Part shown: in pieces, positions 11,040 to 23,764 of the stretch
How the letters are laid out: every line of letters begins with the position of its first letter
Position numbering within the stretch: the first letter of the stretch is position 1
DNA from: Ypsolopha sequella
Lineage: Eukaryota; Arthropoda; Insecta; Lepidoptera; Ypsolophidae
NCBI GenBank assembly: GCA_934047225.1
Contig: CAKOHE010000091.1
Coordinates: 310,001-374,000, forward strand
Direction of reading: 5' to 3'
DNA length: 64,000 nt
Position numbers and translations under genes: made by a program
Notes under the pieces: model-generated
The model's input: only the letters and a program-made list of their open reading frames with translations
Told to the model about the DNA's origin: nothing
Database searches by the model: none

Positions 11040-11907
11040 GTCTTTACTAGAGATGAAACGGATAGTGATTTGGCCGGATACCGGATACCGGATATCCGGC
11101 AAGGCACTAGGCCGGATAGCCGGATATCCGGCGGCCGGATATCCGGCTCAAGATATGCGTTTCGCACTAATTGAGCAAGTCTAAACATTACGCACCAAGG
11201 TGCGTGCGGGTGCAACTGGGCGAGATTATTTGTATATTTTCTAAATCACAATCACAATCATACAAATGCTGGTCTGCAAACGCGAAACAATTTCCGATCC
11301 TTACGAAATTCGTAAATATGTATCTTTTGTCTCCTTGCAGCGGTGTATACTGTATATAAATGGACAGGTATATTTAAATGAAACCGCATAATCTATTGTT
11401 CATACTGAACAAATTTCCCAAAGTAACATATTGAAAAAATAAATTGAACCTGCCCTCCCAATGCCCTTTCAAAATTCACAGTAGGTTTTAAAATGAGTAA
11501 GGAAACTTTTTCATTTCCACAAATATGTTTCTTTAGAAAAATTGTTCAGTATGATTCTTAGACCATGTGTTTTTTTTAAAAGATACCTGTTGAATTACAT
11601 CCGGTATATTGTGAGAGCAAAATGTATGAACATTACACCAGCTTCTTTTGCTCTCACAAAGCAAAGCTTGTCTTTATCTACCATAGCTCAACTCTTATTC
11701 ACTTTATGTATTAGAATTTAGATTATTGAATCATTGATACAATCAATTTATTTTGTGATTTAAACGACTTTTTGTATGCTGAGTTAAGTATCCGGTATCC
11801 GGCCAGATATTGGCTACTATCCGGCCGGATACCGGATATCAAAAATATGACCGGATAGGCCGGATACCGGATAGTAACCGGGTATCCATTTCATCTCTAG
11901 TCTTTAC
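11040..11907. mobile_element. hAT-type MITE, 852 bp, with 8-bp target duplication
   Basis: GTCTTTAC is duplicated at 11040-11047 and 11900-11907. The element (11048-11899) begins TAGAGATGAAACGGATA and ends in the near-complement TATCCATTTCATCTCTA. Subterminal blocks on both sides are runs of CCGGATA/TATCCGG words that could fold together. An 8-bp duplication and a TAGAG-type terminus point to the hAT superfamily. The interior has no transposase frame. Confidence 0.88.
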
Positions 11908-13600
11908 ACACAAGGCTCGATTCCAGCCCGTGCCCAAAGGGCGAGGGCGTAATGAAGTCGCGTGTGTAATGACTAATGCTCTTGCTTTTTATACTAAGTT
12001 TTTCAACACACTTGCGAGGAAAAAAATAAGTAAAATATCATAAAAAAAAAGCAAAGAGATGTAGTTAAACTGGACTTTGTTGCCACATACTGGCTATCTG
12101 GAGCTTCTTTTAAAAACTTTTCAACGTCATTTGGTGATAATACCTTGGACTTTCGACAAATATAAGTAATAATTTACTTTAGCAACTGAGGTTGGAATAA
12201 GTTTTGATGTTAACACTGTTTTTGGTCTAAACCGTGCTCAAGCTAGCATGTATTTTTCCTTCGATTTTGGTAGCAACAGGCTATCAGTTTCATTTTGTGC
12301 CTCAGTAAGTATTTCCAGCGGTGGCGAATATGGATGTGTTTCCTGCCAGTGTCGTTGGAAGAAAAGGTACGGAAACCGTCAAACAGACCATCGGTTAAAT
12401 GTAATAATGTGAATAATTATGTATAAAATACTGCATGCTGCCTACTTCATGGAAAATCTGACTGGCCCGGAGCTGGTAGCGCAAGTCTGTTGACTTTTTG
12501 TGCCAAATAATTATCTCCGCACCCACTCACACAGGCTCTTGGCAACGTCCGCTTCATGCTTCGTGATGCGGAGGGAGTCCCCACTAGTGCGCGTGAAACT
12601 CAACGCAATCTTGGTATCAGAACCATTGTGTGATCTTTTATGTGTGAGGGAATGCTTGAAATTGTGTGAGAGGGAGCCTCAATGACGATGTCCTTAAATT
12701 ATAAGCCTTAGACCTAAAAATGTATTTTTATCTTGGTTACTTTTGTTGATTTTATGTTTCTGTAAATATTTTATGCATATTGTTATTATTAATTATTATT
12801 AACTTTTTAATTGTACAGTGAATTAGATAAGTCTGTAATGCTTTGCAATATTTTTGATAAAAAAATAATAAAAGCAATCATTCAGATTAATTGATTAATG
12901 ATTATTTTAGTAAAATAATTCAATGGAATGAAACGTTTGCTTATCATATTTAATTAACAAAGTTTATTTATTCACTGGCATGTTTCTTAGACATTAGAAC
13001 TCTTTGCTGAGATAAAAAAGTGTCAAGTAAAAACACTAGTGCGGTAATGTAAAGTAAAAGGCACGCTTATTTAATATGCATCATTATGATCCTAAAATCG
13101 GTCCAAAAAGAGCGCCGTTACGAGCAAGTGTGTTGAAATAAATATTTATCAATTCACAACATGAATTCCCGAAGAAGAGGTATCAGAGGTATTTGCCAAA
13201 TATTAACTATTAAATTAACAAGCATTTCTAGTACATCAAAATTATGTTAACTAGTACCTTCATAAAAACATTTTATAAAAATACAAAATGCTATACAGTT
13301 TTTTTGTAATTTGCTGAAAGGCTTTAAGTTAAAGCTTTAACAGTTAATGAAACTTTTTTGCCACAGTCTTTGTGCACTAAAATATTAATAAAACCATCTG
13401 GCCTGACATAGGCTCTGTTAATTGCGACCAAGTCACGGTCACGGAGGGAATATTAAAATATTTCATTACTTTTTGAGGTCGTTGTTTTGGACCGAATTCA
13501 CAGAAAGTATCTGCATGAAGAAACATGATGATCGATGAATAATAATTCAGCTTTTTGATTGTTTATTGTGTATTATATTACTTAAGTTGGCATTTTAAGC
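11908..13600. other. A+T-rich DNA, no gene seen
   Basis: I found only short open frames of unlikely composition. No recognisable domains, RNA genes or terminal repeats were seen. Confidence 0.5.
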
Positions 13601-13720
13601 GTGATTACTGCAAAACACTAATAGCGTAGATTCGTAGCTACGTAGAGCTCGCTACGCATGGCCTTGTAGCACTTGTGACGGTTGTAGCTCGTAGCAGTGT
13701 GACAGTAGTATTTTAAGGCT

Positions 13721-13876
13721 AGCATGAGTTTTGCACTCGTCACACGTTAGCGACTGCGTAAATATTTATATCAAAAATTGCACAGCGCCCCTAGAGATTT
13801 ACGAGAGGAACCGCAATTTCTCATACTAAATATTTTAACGTCGCTAACGTGTATCGAGTGCAAAGCTCATGGTAGG
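13721..13876. repeat. Palindromic MITE-like insertion (~155 bp)
   Basis: The left arm (from CTAGCATGAGTTTTGCACTC) and the right arm (rc CTACCATGAGCTTTGCACTC) pair over about 45 bases, including CACACGTTAGCGAC and AATATTT. A loop of about 60 bp separates them. Flanking DNA (13620-13720 and 13880-13960) is rich in CGTAGC words and seems to be an older repeat split by this insertion. No clear target duplication was found. Confidence 0.65.
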
Positions 13877-14089
13877 CCCTCTTGTTAGTTGGTGTACTGG
13901 CGTAGCAGTAACCAGTTACGAGAAAAACACTACACGGGTGGCCGCGTAGCACTATTAATAGTCGAAGTGGTGAAGTACAGTTAGTTAATAAGCCTAACCA
14001 CAGAAACCACGCTACTATCGAGGTCTTATTGTAGTATTCGCTACCAAATTTGTGCAGTCAAAATAAGGGGAAAGCGTCAAAATGCGCCT

Positions 14090-14215
14090 TTAAATGATCT
14101 AAAACTAGCGAATTGCCCCGGCTTTGCACGGACATGTATTATACATATAGAACTTCTTCTTAAATCACTCTATCTATTAAAAAAACCTTATCAAAATCCG
14201 TAGCGTAGTTTTAAA
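14090..14215 (+). repeat. Interspersed-repeat tail from which the 103-bp satellite derives
   Basis: The stretch includes GAATTGCCCCGGCTTTGCAC, then ATCAAAATCCGTAGCGTAGT, and runs without a break into the first satellite unit. I recall this order (ATCAAAATCCGT..., then GTAAGCATACATAG, then ACAGACAGACAG) as a common lepidopteran repeat tail. The satellite therefore looks like local amplification of that tail. Confidence 0.55.
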
Positions 14216-15653
14216 GATGTAAGCATACATAGACACAGACAGACAGCGGGAAGCGACTTATTTTTCATACTATGTAGTCAAGTTGGAGTACACTAAAATA
14301 TACTTTGACAGCGTCAAAGATGTAAGCATACATAGACACAAACAGACAGCACGAAGCGACTTATTTTTCATAGTATGTAGTCAAGTTGGAGTACACTAAA
14401 ATATACTTTGACAGCGTCAAAGATGTAAGCATACATAGACACAGACAGACAGCGGGAAGCGACTTATTTTTCATACTATGTAGTCAAGTTGGAGTACACT
14501 AAAATATACTTTGACAGCGTCAAAGATGTAAGCATACATAGACACAGACAGACAGCACGAAGCGACTTATTTTTCATACTATGTAGTCAAGTTGGAGTAC
14601 ACAAAAATATACTTTGACAGCGTCAAAGATGTAAGCATACATAGACACAGACAGACAGCGGGAAGCGACTTATTTTTCATACTATGTAGTCAAGTTGGAG
14701 TACACTAAAATATACTTTGACAGCGTCAAAGATATAAGCATACATAGACACAGACAGACAGCGGGAAGCGACTTATTTTTCATACTATGTAGTCAAGTTG
14801 GAGTACACTAAAATATACTTTGACAGCGTCAAAGATGTAAGCATACATAGACACAGACAGACAGCACGAAGCGACTTATTTTTCATAGTATGTAGTCAAG
14901 TTGGAGTACACTAAAATATACTTTGACAGCGTCAAAGATGTAAGCATACATAGACACAGACAGACAGCACGAAGCGACTTATTTTTCATAGTATGTAGTC
15001 AAGTTGGAGTACACTAAAATATACTTTGACAGCGTCAAAGATGTAAGCATACATAGACACAGACAGACAGCACGAAGCGACTTATTTTTCATAGTATGTA
15101 GTCAAGTTGGAGTACACTAAAATATACTTTGACAGCGTCAAAGATGTAAGCATACATAGACACAGACAGACAGCACGAAGCGACTTATTTTTCATAGTAT
15201 GTAGTCAAGTTGGAGTACACTAAAATATACTTTGACAGCGTCAAAGATGTAAGCATACATAGACACAGACAGACAGCACGAAGCGACTTATTTTTCATAG
15301 TATGTAGTCAAGTTGGAGTACACTAAAATATACTTTGACAGCGTCAAAGATGTAAGCATACATAGACACAGACAGACAGCACGAAGCGACTTATTTTTCA
15401 TAGTATGTAGTCAAGTTGGAGTACACTAAAATATACTTTGACAGCGTCAAAGATGTAAGCATACATAGACACAGACAGACAGCACGAAGCGACTTATTTT
15501 TCATAGTATGTAGTCAAGTTGGAGTACACTAAAATATACTTTGACAGCGTCAAAGATGTAAGCATACATAGACACAGACAGACAGCACGAAGCGACTTAT
15601 TTTTCATAGTATGTAGTCAAGTTGGAGTACACTAATATATACTTTGACAGCGT
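14216..15653 (+). repeat. 103-bp tandem repeat array (~14 copies)
   Basis: Units starting with GATGTAAGCATACATAGACA repeat every 103 bp (14216, 14319, 14422 and so on). Copies are nearly identical; the main variants are GCGGGAAGCG versus GCACGAAGCG and CATACTATG versus CATAGTATG. The GCACGAAG and CATAGTATG types dominate the later part of the array, so homogenisation has spread from one side. Confidence 0.95.
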
Positions 15654-15781
15654 CAAAGTACACTAAAATATACTTTGACAGCGTCAAAGTACACTAAAAT
15701 ATACTTTGACAGCGTCAAAGTACACTAAAATATACTTTGACAGCGTCAAAGTACACTAAAATATACTTTGACAGCGTCAAA
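15627..15781 (+). repeat. 31-bp tandem repeat, 5 copies, derived from the end of the 103-bp unit
   Basis: Units at 15627, 15658, 15689, 15720 and 15751 each hold GTACACTA, ATATACTTTGACAGCG and TCAAA. This is the last 31 bases of the 103-bp unit, amplified separately at the downstream edge of the main array. Confidence 0.95.
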
Positions 15782-16347
15782 GCTACTTTTTTGGATGACG
15801 ATGTCACTTAGAGGGCTGCGGTTCAATCCTAGTTCATATAAACGAAATATCAAAAACCATTTGTAAATGTAATAGATATTATTAAGGTAGTGTATATTTA
15901 TTTCGATTGCATTACAAAATATCTAGGTTCCCAAATATATAATCCCATCAAAAACATAAAATGTACAAAAATGTCAAGTCTCGCAACGCAATCCTTCCAC
16001 CGTAAAAAGTTGTGAGATCTTATGTAAAGCCAAGTCTGTTATTATAAAGAGATAGATAAGTATGAAGATTTTGTTTTGGCCAGTGAAATGGACGATAAAA
16101 AATAAGAATAAATAAATTTAATTTTGAATTACTAAACTTTTTAATCAAGTTTTAATTTATTTTTCTTTAAATACAAGTTAAAGTAACTAAATTAAAGTTA
16201 CTAATTAGATATAACTTAAATATAACTTAGATATAACTTCAATTAAAGTAACTAATTTTTTTTTAATTTTCAGTTTAATTTATTACACAACAAATCAAAT
16301 ACATAACAATAAAAAATAATAAAATTAAAACTAAATAATATTTAAAA
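15782..16347. other. A+T-rich spacer
   Basis: This stretch contains short reiterated words (TATAACTTA, AAAGTAACTAA) at about 16180-16260 and no recognisable gene. It could include the 3' untranslated region of the non-LTR element to its right. Confidence 0.5.
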
Positions 16348-18010
16348 TTAAACTAAATAAAAAATTCTATCAAGGTCGCTGCCGTCGTGCGGGAGAGTAC
16401 CTAGCAGGCTGGCAGCGTTACCTCGTTGTATGGCCAGACTGATTCTCTGGCCGAGGTAAGCCCCAGCCCGAGGGTCCCCGGAGGCATCGACTAGGCGTTT
16501 TGATAAATCTTTATATAAAGAATGTGCACTCGGTCCCCACGGTCCGAGTGTCTCAACGCCGAAGGGCGCAAACATATAGTCCGTACTCAGGGCTACATAT
16601 CTGCGTCGCTTCTTTTTTTCAGCTCCTTCCGCCGCGGCGCCCGCCTTGGAGCAGGTCATTGGTAAGTAGGATGAGGCTAGTGTATCAACACAAGTCGCAT
16701 CCCACACCAAAGACCTGCCACATTTCCACGGCATCAATGTCATTCCGTCGGGCCTCTTCCCGTCGTCCCGAGAGAGCCCGTACGGTTCTGTAGTAGCTGG
16801 GACGCTACAGCTGGCAAGGGCCCGGCGGATGATGTCGTTCAGATTAGCGTGACGCGCGAGGCGGCCGGCGCTGAATTGGCAAGACAGACCGTGGTGACCA
16901 AGTGGGTCGACGCTCTCCCCACAGCGGCAGCGATGAGGTTGGTTTGTTTTTGTACCCAGTCGCAGGCTTACGGCCGAAGTTAAAGTTGTCCTATCCAACA
17001 GAGTGCCGATGTTTGGTGAAGGCAACGCATTCAGCCAGTAACCCGACTCTGGTGTGCTAGTGGCTAAGAGACGAGCCCTGTCAGCGATGTTGGGAGAAGT
17101 TTCAAGGAGCTGTGTTTGAACTTGTTTGCACAAGGGCTCATCCCATAACCTTTGTAATTTTGGATTAGCTGGAGGAATTAGATTCATCCAGGCATTCCTG
17201 GCCTCGGCCAAGCCTGCGACCTCAACATCACCAAGTGACGGGTTTATTATAGTACCGTAGAGGTCGCGAGTGCTATGAGCCGAGGACAGGAAGGCCGGGA
17301 GTGCAACACTAGAAATTTTACGTGTACCTAAGCCTCCCATCCTGACTGGTAGGGTGGCCTGGGTCCAGGTACGCTCATCTAATGTGCAATTTAGAATTTT
17401 GGATAATGTGTCTTTTATTAGTTCGTCCAAACTGTTTTTCGGATTTCCACAGAGGGGCACATCGGAGAACGTAAGTAAATTTTGGTACAAATAAGCAGTA
17501 TCTGATTATGAAAAGCGCCATATGTGGACTGATCTCAGTCAGGCGCCCGGATGACTCTTGGAATTTTTTTACTTGGTCCTCCACAAATTCAGAGATTGAT
17601 TCGTTAAAAATGGGCGCTCCTAAGAGGCGTAGCGTTTCTCTGTTTACATTTTTTATATTAGCGGCTATACTGTTAAATTAAGATAAGATATTTTCTTTTT
17701 CTTGGGCCTGAATCGATTCATTAATATAAAGTTCACACTTGGAAAAATTTAGTGATAAACCGATGGATTCGAATTCGGTAATAAGAATATTGAGATCTTT
17801 TAGAACCGTAGCCGCTTCGCCTCCAATCGTGCCATCATCCAGGTACCAAACGTTGAATTTCGAATTTAGGGTCGAAATAATTGGGTGTATGGCCAAACTG
17901 AAAATCGCCGGGCCAAGAGGGTCGCCTTGCTGACATCCAACGGCAGAATGAATAAGATGTTCGTGATATAGCAGATTTGATGGGGTGCTATAACACTGAT
18001 GTACATACTT
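16348..18010 (-). pseudogene. Non-LTR reverse transcriptase, catalytic core to C-terminal tail, frameshifted
   Basis: On the minus strand, 18010-17640 encodes GCQQGDPLGPAIFSLAIHPI and WYLDDGTIGG, the RT motif-4 and YxDD-equivalent motifs, then LNFSKCEL. After frameshifts near 17690 and 17475, a 380-codon frame (17490-16348) holds the thumb and a distinctive tail: LPVRMGGLGTRK, a CRCG...GHHGLSC Cys/His cluster, RHANLNDIIRRAL, then GKRPDGMT and VWDATCVDTLA before AGAAAEGAEKKK. The Cys/His cluster followed by RPDG and VWDATC resembles a zinc motif plus a restriction-like nuclease fold, but that is inference. The 5' half of the element is absent. A second fragment of the same family lies at 43036-43191. 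Confidence 0.8.
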
Positions 18011-18714
18011 GTAACTAATTAGATAACAAATAAAATATATACCTAAAATTAAAACTAAATAATCCTATGAATACTCAAATCTTAAACTAATATAAATAAA
18101 TTAAACTAAATATTATTTTTTTGGTTTAAAGGTTTTTCATATACGTATTAAATTTTGTTTTTATTGTCAGTTTGATAACCAAAATTGAAATTTCAAAAAC
18201 AGTTTGTCCCAAATGCCATCCGTTTTCATGATAAGATTCGTAATAATTTTTACAGCTGACACTTTCCAAAAATTTAATTAATTTTAATGTCAACCTAATG
18301 TTGTCTCATCCATACACAAAAGAAATGTCATTCCTAAAAAAAATGCAAAAATGTTAGTACTAAAAATTGAGTCTCCTTCAAATTCTCTATATAAAACAGT
18401 AATTTCATACGTAAAGAGCTAATATTTTTGTTTGTACAACTTTCCGTGATGACGTCATTCGTGACTCCTAACTGGAGATAAAAACAATAGACAATAAATC
18501 ACTTCACCTCTTGGGCGAATCGATCCTTGAAGATGCCATGCTACAATTTTTGGATGAACAAATATTTAAATTCGATGATTTCGCCTCACATCGATAGATT
18601 CTTACGTTTGTGAAAATCGCATTGATTTTTTTAAGGTCCTCTAAATGCCAATGAAAGTTCCGAAAAAATTGGTTTAGTTGTTTAAACAGAGAGATTATTT
18701 CCTGCAGTAAAAAA
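18011..18714. other. A+T-rich DNA, no gene seen
   Basis: Only short open frames are present. No motifs, RNA genes or terminal repeats were recognised. Confidence 0.45.
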
Positions 18715-18962
18715 TTCCTATTTAAGGTTAAATAATATGTCTATATGAACAACTGTTTGTATGGGAGCTAAGAGAAATTTGTAACTTTTTTTCACTTCCT
18801 CCCATACAAATTGCCCCGATCAGCTGACTGGTCAAGTCTGGAAAGGTGAAAACTAATTTTAAGAATTTTGCACAATCATAATAGCAAAAGTTGTTCATAT
18901 GGACATGTCTACATATGTTTCAAATTTCGCCAACTAATTTAATTTGACCTTATATATCGATC
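18715..18962. mobile_element. MITE-like repeat, copy 1 of a family in this window
   Basis: This roughly 245-bp segment is bounded by AAGGTTAAAT-type ends in inverted orientation (AGGTTAAATAATATGTC on the left, rc AGGTCAAATTAAATTAG on the right). Its interior (GTTTGTATGGGAGCTAAG, CTCCCATACAAATTG, CAGCTGACT) matches 24611-24897 in the opposite orientation. Confidence 0.65.
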
Positions 18963-19884
18963 CTACTAAGTTATCATATAACCAAAACTTTTCAAAATCC
19001 ATCAAACAGTTTTACGTGATGCGTAGACAGACAGACAGACAAAAGTTTGTGTTTTGATATCTAAATGGATAATTATTTACACTACCTTTACAATTTTCAA
19101 AGCTTATTCCTTGTACAGACACGGTCTCGTAGCAGTTTTGTTATATACGTATATATTGATATTGTGATTTAATAATTACATTTCCTTAGTATAAAATAAT
19201 CATTTTACCTGACCCTTGCCCAGTAAGAGTTTTCATGAAACTGTGGTCCAAGCTATAACTTTTGTTACTGATAAGTTATCTTGACGATTTAAAACCTAAG
19301 TCACTTCTGAAATACAAAGCTACAAAACGGTGAAAACCCCATCAAAATCCGTTTTGACGTGATGCGTGTTCATACATACATACAGACAAAAATTCCAAAA
19401 ACTTCTCTTTTGTCATCTGTAGCTTTAGTTAATTACACAGCAATTACTCTTTAAAAAAAAAAATAGAACTTGTACAGTTTCGATTTCGTTACCACTTTAT
19501 TATTCTTATTATGTATTGATTAAATGAAACAGAAGGGGCCTATTAATAGAGATGATGAGAACCAAAAACACTCTAAATACTCCAATACAAAAACGACAAG
19601 AATAAAAACATTATCCTAAAAATACAACACGGATACCAAACTGCACAAATCAAAGAGTCGATTGCAAAACATATACTTTACCATATTCAATGGCACCGGC
19701 TTCGAGAAATCTTTGATAAAACTACAAAAAATGGATGTCCCTCCCCCCTGTCACCGAAACTATTAGATATCGAGACACAAAAACAATAAAAAATAACGGT
19801 TGTTGCGTCAAAATTAGAGGGAAAACGGAAAACAAATGGGTTGAGGAATTCACAAAAAATTACAAAATTATTTTTTTTTCATCC
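18963..19884. other. A+T-rich DNA with two short interspersed-repeat tails
   Basis: ATCAAACAGTTTTACGTGATGC...ACAGACAGACAGACA (18999-19042) and ATCAAAATCCGTTTTGACGT...ACATACAGACA (19344-19387) are variants of the same repeat-tail type seen at 14190-14260. No gene was recognised. Confidence 0.5.
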
Positions 19885-19935
19885 ACGATACGGAACCCCA
19901 GACACGCGAGTCCGACCCGCACTCGACCGGTTCTT
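19885..19935 (+). repeat. Fragment of the ACCGGTCAAGTGCGAG interspersed family
   Basis: GATACGGAACCCC, GCGAGTCCGACCCGCACTCG and ACCGGTTCTTT are the typical terminal words of a repeat seen at greater length, in the other orientation, at 49171-49855. Confidence 0.6.
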
Positions 19936-22138
19936 TCCTCAGCACAACACAATGAAATTCATTACTTTTAGTCCATTTTACTACCCCTCAAATTTCAGAT
20001 ACCTTCCTTTTAAATCGTCTGTAAAACATCTTAGAAACCTCTTATTTTTATATAGAACCCTCTATAAGAATTTTAGTTTTGCGTAATGAACCCTGATTGT
20101 TTTTATTTATGAATGTGATCTAAATGGTTAAGTAAATTGCGGGTGAAATATTTTTTTAAATAAATTAACATAATTCTCCCCCCATTTCCTTAAAATTTCA
20201 AATAATTACTGTCATTTTGTTTTCAATTTTAATTTTATCTTTATAAAGAAACAATTTTAAACCAAACTAACACTCTTTTCCAAAATTAAACTATGTTATT
20301 ATTGGTAATTCGTATTTTAGGCGTCATCACGCGCAAACCTGAATACAGACGACGACGCTGCCACTAAACTGTGGGATGACCACGGAATGTCACGACACTT
20401 GAGTAATAAAATAAATAAAACACCCCCTTTTAAATTCTTCACTCTTTCTTAACTTTTCGCACTCCCCCTTTGTTTCGAAATTCCTAATATTTTACCCCCT
20501 TAAACATTTATTTATTCCCTTTTGTCCCAACCCCATCTCCTTTTTCTAAAATTCCACTATACAATTGAAATGAAAAGTTTGATAAACCCTAATAATCCAC
20601 AAAATTACTTTGTTTCCAGTGATGTGTGTTTTCCGTTTGTTTTTAATATCTAACCTATTTTTATTTAAAACCTTAGATCTCTAAATATATTTTTAATGTA
20701 GGTAAAACCGCAAGCAAACCAAGTAAATACTAGTCTTTGTGGAAAGCGACAAGTGTAAAGGCAATTTTATAATAATTTCAGATAACTTTACTCGTAATAA
20801 TAATTTTTATTCTTTTAATAACAAGAACAAATAATATTATAATTTGGCAATAAAATAGTACATTTTCAACCCATTTAAAACAAATTCACAAACTGTGCCA
20901 TCTACCGGATAATTAAAGAACTACGTACTAAAGGACTTTGCTAGTTACCTAGTTCCCTCCGTTATGTATCGTCATTAATTTAGATACCTATTTCTATTAG
21001 TATATTTAACTGATGCCGGGTCCAGGTCGGACCCGAAATATATCTTAAACCGTGTAATTTTATAATTATAAAGTATTTTATTTAATTATTGATTCGTATA
21101 AATAAAAATATATACATTAATTTGTTTCGTAATAGTGGTCAATATGGCGTATTTAATCTTTCAACCTTAGCGTCTTCCCTGGTACAGTTATAACTCATAT
21201 CAAATAATAACTATAATACTTGATTATTACCACACAATTTATCATAATAAAAAGCATAATTGTTTCAAAGTAATTGCTTTAAACTTTCACTTGCAAATTG
21301 CCCACTAAACTAGTTTATAATTTTTCTCCTAGGTGGCTCTACTAGTCAACTTCTCTATCTTTTTTTTTTTTCATATTTTAACACATGGTAAACGTTATGA
21401 TTAAATAAATATATTCCTTTTAAGTTGTTTATTTAATGAGTGAATGAAGCTATCAAAGTTCTCCGAGCCTACCCAAGCAGCCTAAACAGCATGAATGTTT
21501 ATCCGACAACAATTCAAAAACTGCCACTTCAAACGGATCGTCGTAATATTGGCAGACCAGTATTTGAGACAAAAGAATTTTCCCATTATCAAACGCAAGT
21601 CAAAATGGTCCGAACGAAACGGTTATGACCGCAATGCTTATGGTGTTTAATTTACATACGTATATATTTTTTATCACTCTTCTGGCGCCATCTCTCGAAC
21701 AAGTAAATTACTAGCAAAGAAGCTCGGCTACCACTTTACTAAACTCCAGATTGAATTCAATGAATAAACGCCACCTAAACAATCTCAACACAGAATTTCA
21801 AATACCTTTTCTATTGTGAAAACAATAACTTATCTGATCCTAAATATTAAGAGCTAGAAAAACTTATAAGGTTCTTTATCCCATGTGAAACCTTTGTCCG
21901 ATCAATTAAATGTCCGTCCGCGATTATAATTCGTGACCTTCCATCTTCTACCTATTCGCGGTCAAATTACTCAAACTTCCTAGCACAAACACAAGAGTTT
22001 CAAATTTTCATCGATAGATGGATCGATTTGAAATCGTTTCTCTAAAAGAACCTGCCTTACCGACGTCGTATTATTCTTATTATTTCTTTTGGTTGGGATA
22101 ATATTATATTTTCGTATACCTACCTACAGTTGCCACAA
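19936..22138. other. A+T-rich DNA, no gene seen
   Basis: There are several short open frames (for example 21440-21628) but none has a recognisable domain or signs of splicing. No RNA gene was seen. Confidence 0.45.
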
Positions 22139-23312
22139 AATAAGAGGCCCGTTTTGACAGATAAGAACGACCATTGAATATAACTTTACATGTAATAAAT
22201 GAAACGGTTAACAAATAATTATTAACTTATTGGGTTTAAAGAAAATAAATAAACGTTTTTTAATTATCACGGAACATATTTCAAGTACTATTTTCACGCA
22301 TATTCCAAAATAAAATGCAATTTTGAATTACTACACAATGTCTCAAAAATAGTTACATTCTCAGTCAATTTTTTCTTAATATTAGTGTTGTCACCAGATA
22401 ATCGCCTAATTTCACGGACTCAATTCGATTCCACGTGAAAATAATTAACTTGTTTTAATATTGATAAAATAATTGTAATGATCTGTAATTAGCTTTTGTG
22501 AGACCAGTACACAAAAAGCCAAGTTTAAATTTTTTATTTTTTTGCAAATATAAACTTTTTAGATTTGAAAGTTTGCATGTATTTGTAACGGTGTCGCGTA
22601 TACCGAAAAATATAATATAATAATTGTGCTAAATAATGTTACATACCACTTGGCTTTTAAACTTATAGTTTACAAAAACAAAAAATCTATAAATAAAAAA
22701 CATGCATTTATTGCTTAAAGTCCCATTTTTTATTAATAAATTGGTTTACAGGCAATTTTCCATAAATCATCGTATCAATAGACAGATTGGCTGCTAAGAA
22801 ATATGGCAGTATTTTTTTTTATAAGGCATGGAGCAATTTTTTCATCTTGAAGCCTACATATTTTTCTTACTGGCCAGTATTTTATATCTATCAACGCTCA
22901 GACCTCTATCTAATTTGAGGTCAGTGAAGTACAACATTACAAAATATTACTGGCACGTAAGAATTTCCATTTCAGATTCTTTTCGTAGAGAAAAAAAATT
23001 AAAAGCTGGTTTTAGCACCCGAAATATCTTTCTATCACCATATTGGAAGTCGTTGTGCTCCCGTTTGGTTTTAGTGTTTTTTTCTTGTGACTTTAGGCTT
23101 TACTTTTGAACTGTTTATATTTTCTTTCACGTTGACTTTGGCAATTATGTTTATTCTGGAAATTATAACCAATAAACTTGAAAATATTTCAAGCGATAAC
23201 AAACTCATAATATTTTGAATCGATTTTTCGTGAGAATCGGTTGACATAGTTACCGATTTGCATGTTTCACATCCATAGATACGTTGCGATGACATATGTC
23301 AAAACGGACCTA
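22139..23312. repeat. Candidate TIR-bounded element, ~1.17 kb
   Basis: AGAGGCCCGTTTTGAC (from 22144) is nearly complementary to GTCAAAACGGACCTATTA (23298-23315), so the interval could be a non-autonomous DNA transposon. The inverted repeat is short (about 17 bp) and imperfect, and no target duplication is evident. The interior has no recognisable transposase. Confidence 0.3.
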
Positions 23313-23404
23313 TTACATTGTGACTACTTTAATAAGCAGTATACCTTTTGATTATGTTTTAGCCCAATTCAATCTTATAGCAACCAATTTCAAGTAACTT
23401 TAAT

Positions 23405-23764
23405 CAGAGCCGGATTCAGTATTCCCTGTACTCCGTGCAACTAAGAGTTATTTCCTTCCCTTCCTTCCTTTGTCTCTAATAGAATAACAAAAAAAATCTT
23501 TCGTTGTAAAATTCACTTATTAGATATCTAATTAAAGTATAAATTAAATGTAATTCAACATCAAACTTAATTTCACATACTTATTTTTAATTGAACCTTT
23601 CACAATTCAGTAGGTATTAAACTTTGTGTAAAAATACTTTTAATTACTTTTATATTTGTATAGTTGTTGGTCTCGATTGAATTCTATGGTATTAGAAAAT
23701 TTACTTATATTCGGCGGGCCCTAGGGCTGCAGCCCCAATTTCCCCTCCCCTTAGTTCGGCTCTG
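23405..23764. mobile_element. Short TIR element (MITE), hAT-like ends
   Basis: The element starts CAGAGCCGGATTCAG and ends TTAGTTCGGCTCTG, an imperfect inverted repeat. CTTTAA occurs immediately outside on both sides (left CTTTAAT, right CTTTAAA) and may be part of a degraded 8-bp duplication. CAGxGCCGxA termini occur in hAT-type MITEs. There is no coding capacity. Confidence 0.5.

Noticed and set aside
14216..15781. CRISPR-like regular repeats
   Set aside because: There are no unique spacers; whole 103-bp and 31-bp units are repeated head to tail, and the DNA is eukaryotic.
22828..23109. Small membrane protein (93 codons, hydrophobic start)
   Set aside because: No splice or promoter context and no homology recognised; hydrophobicity is expected from T-rich DNA.
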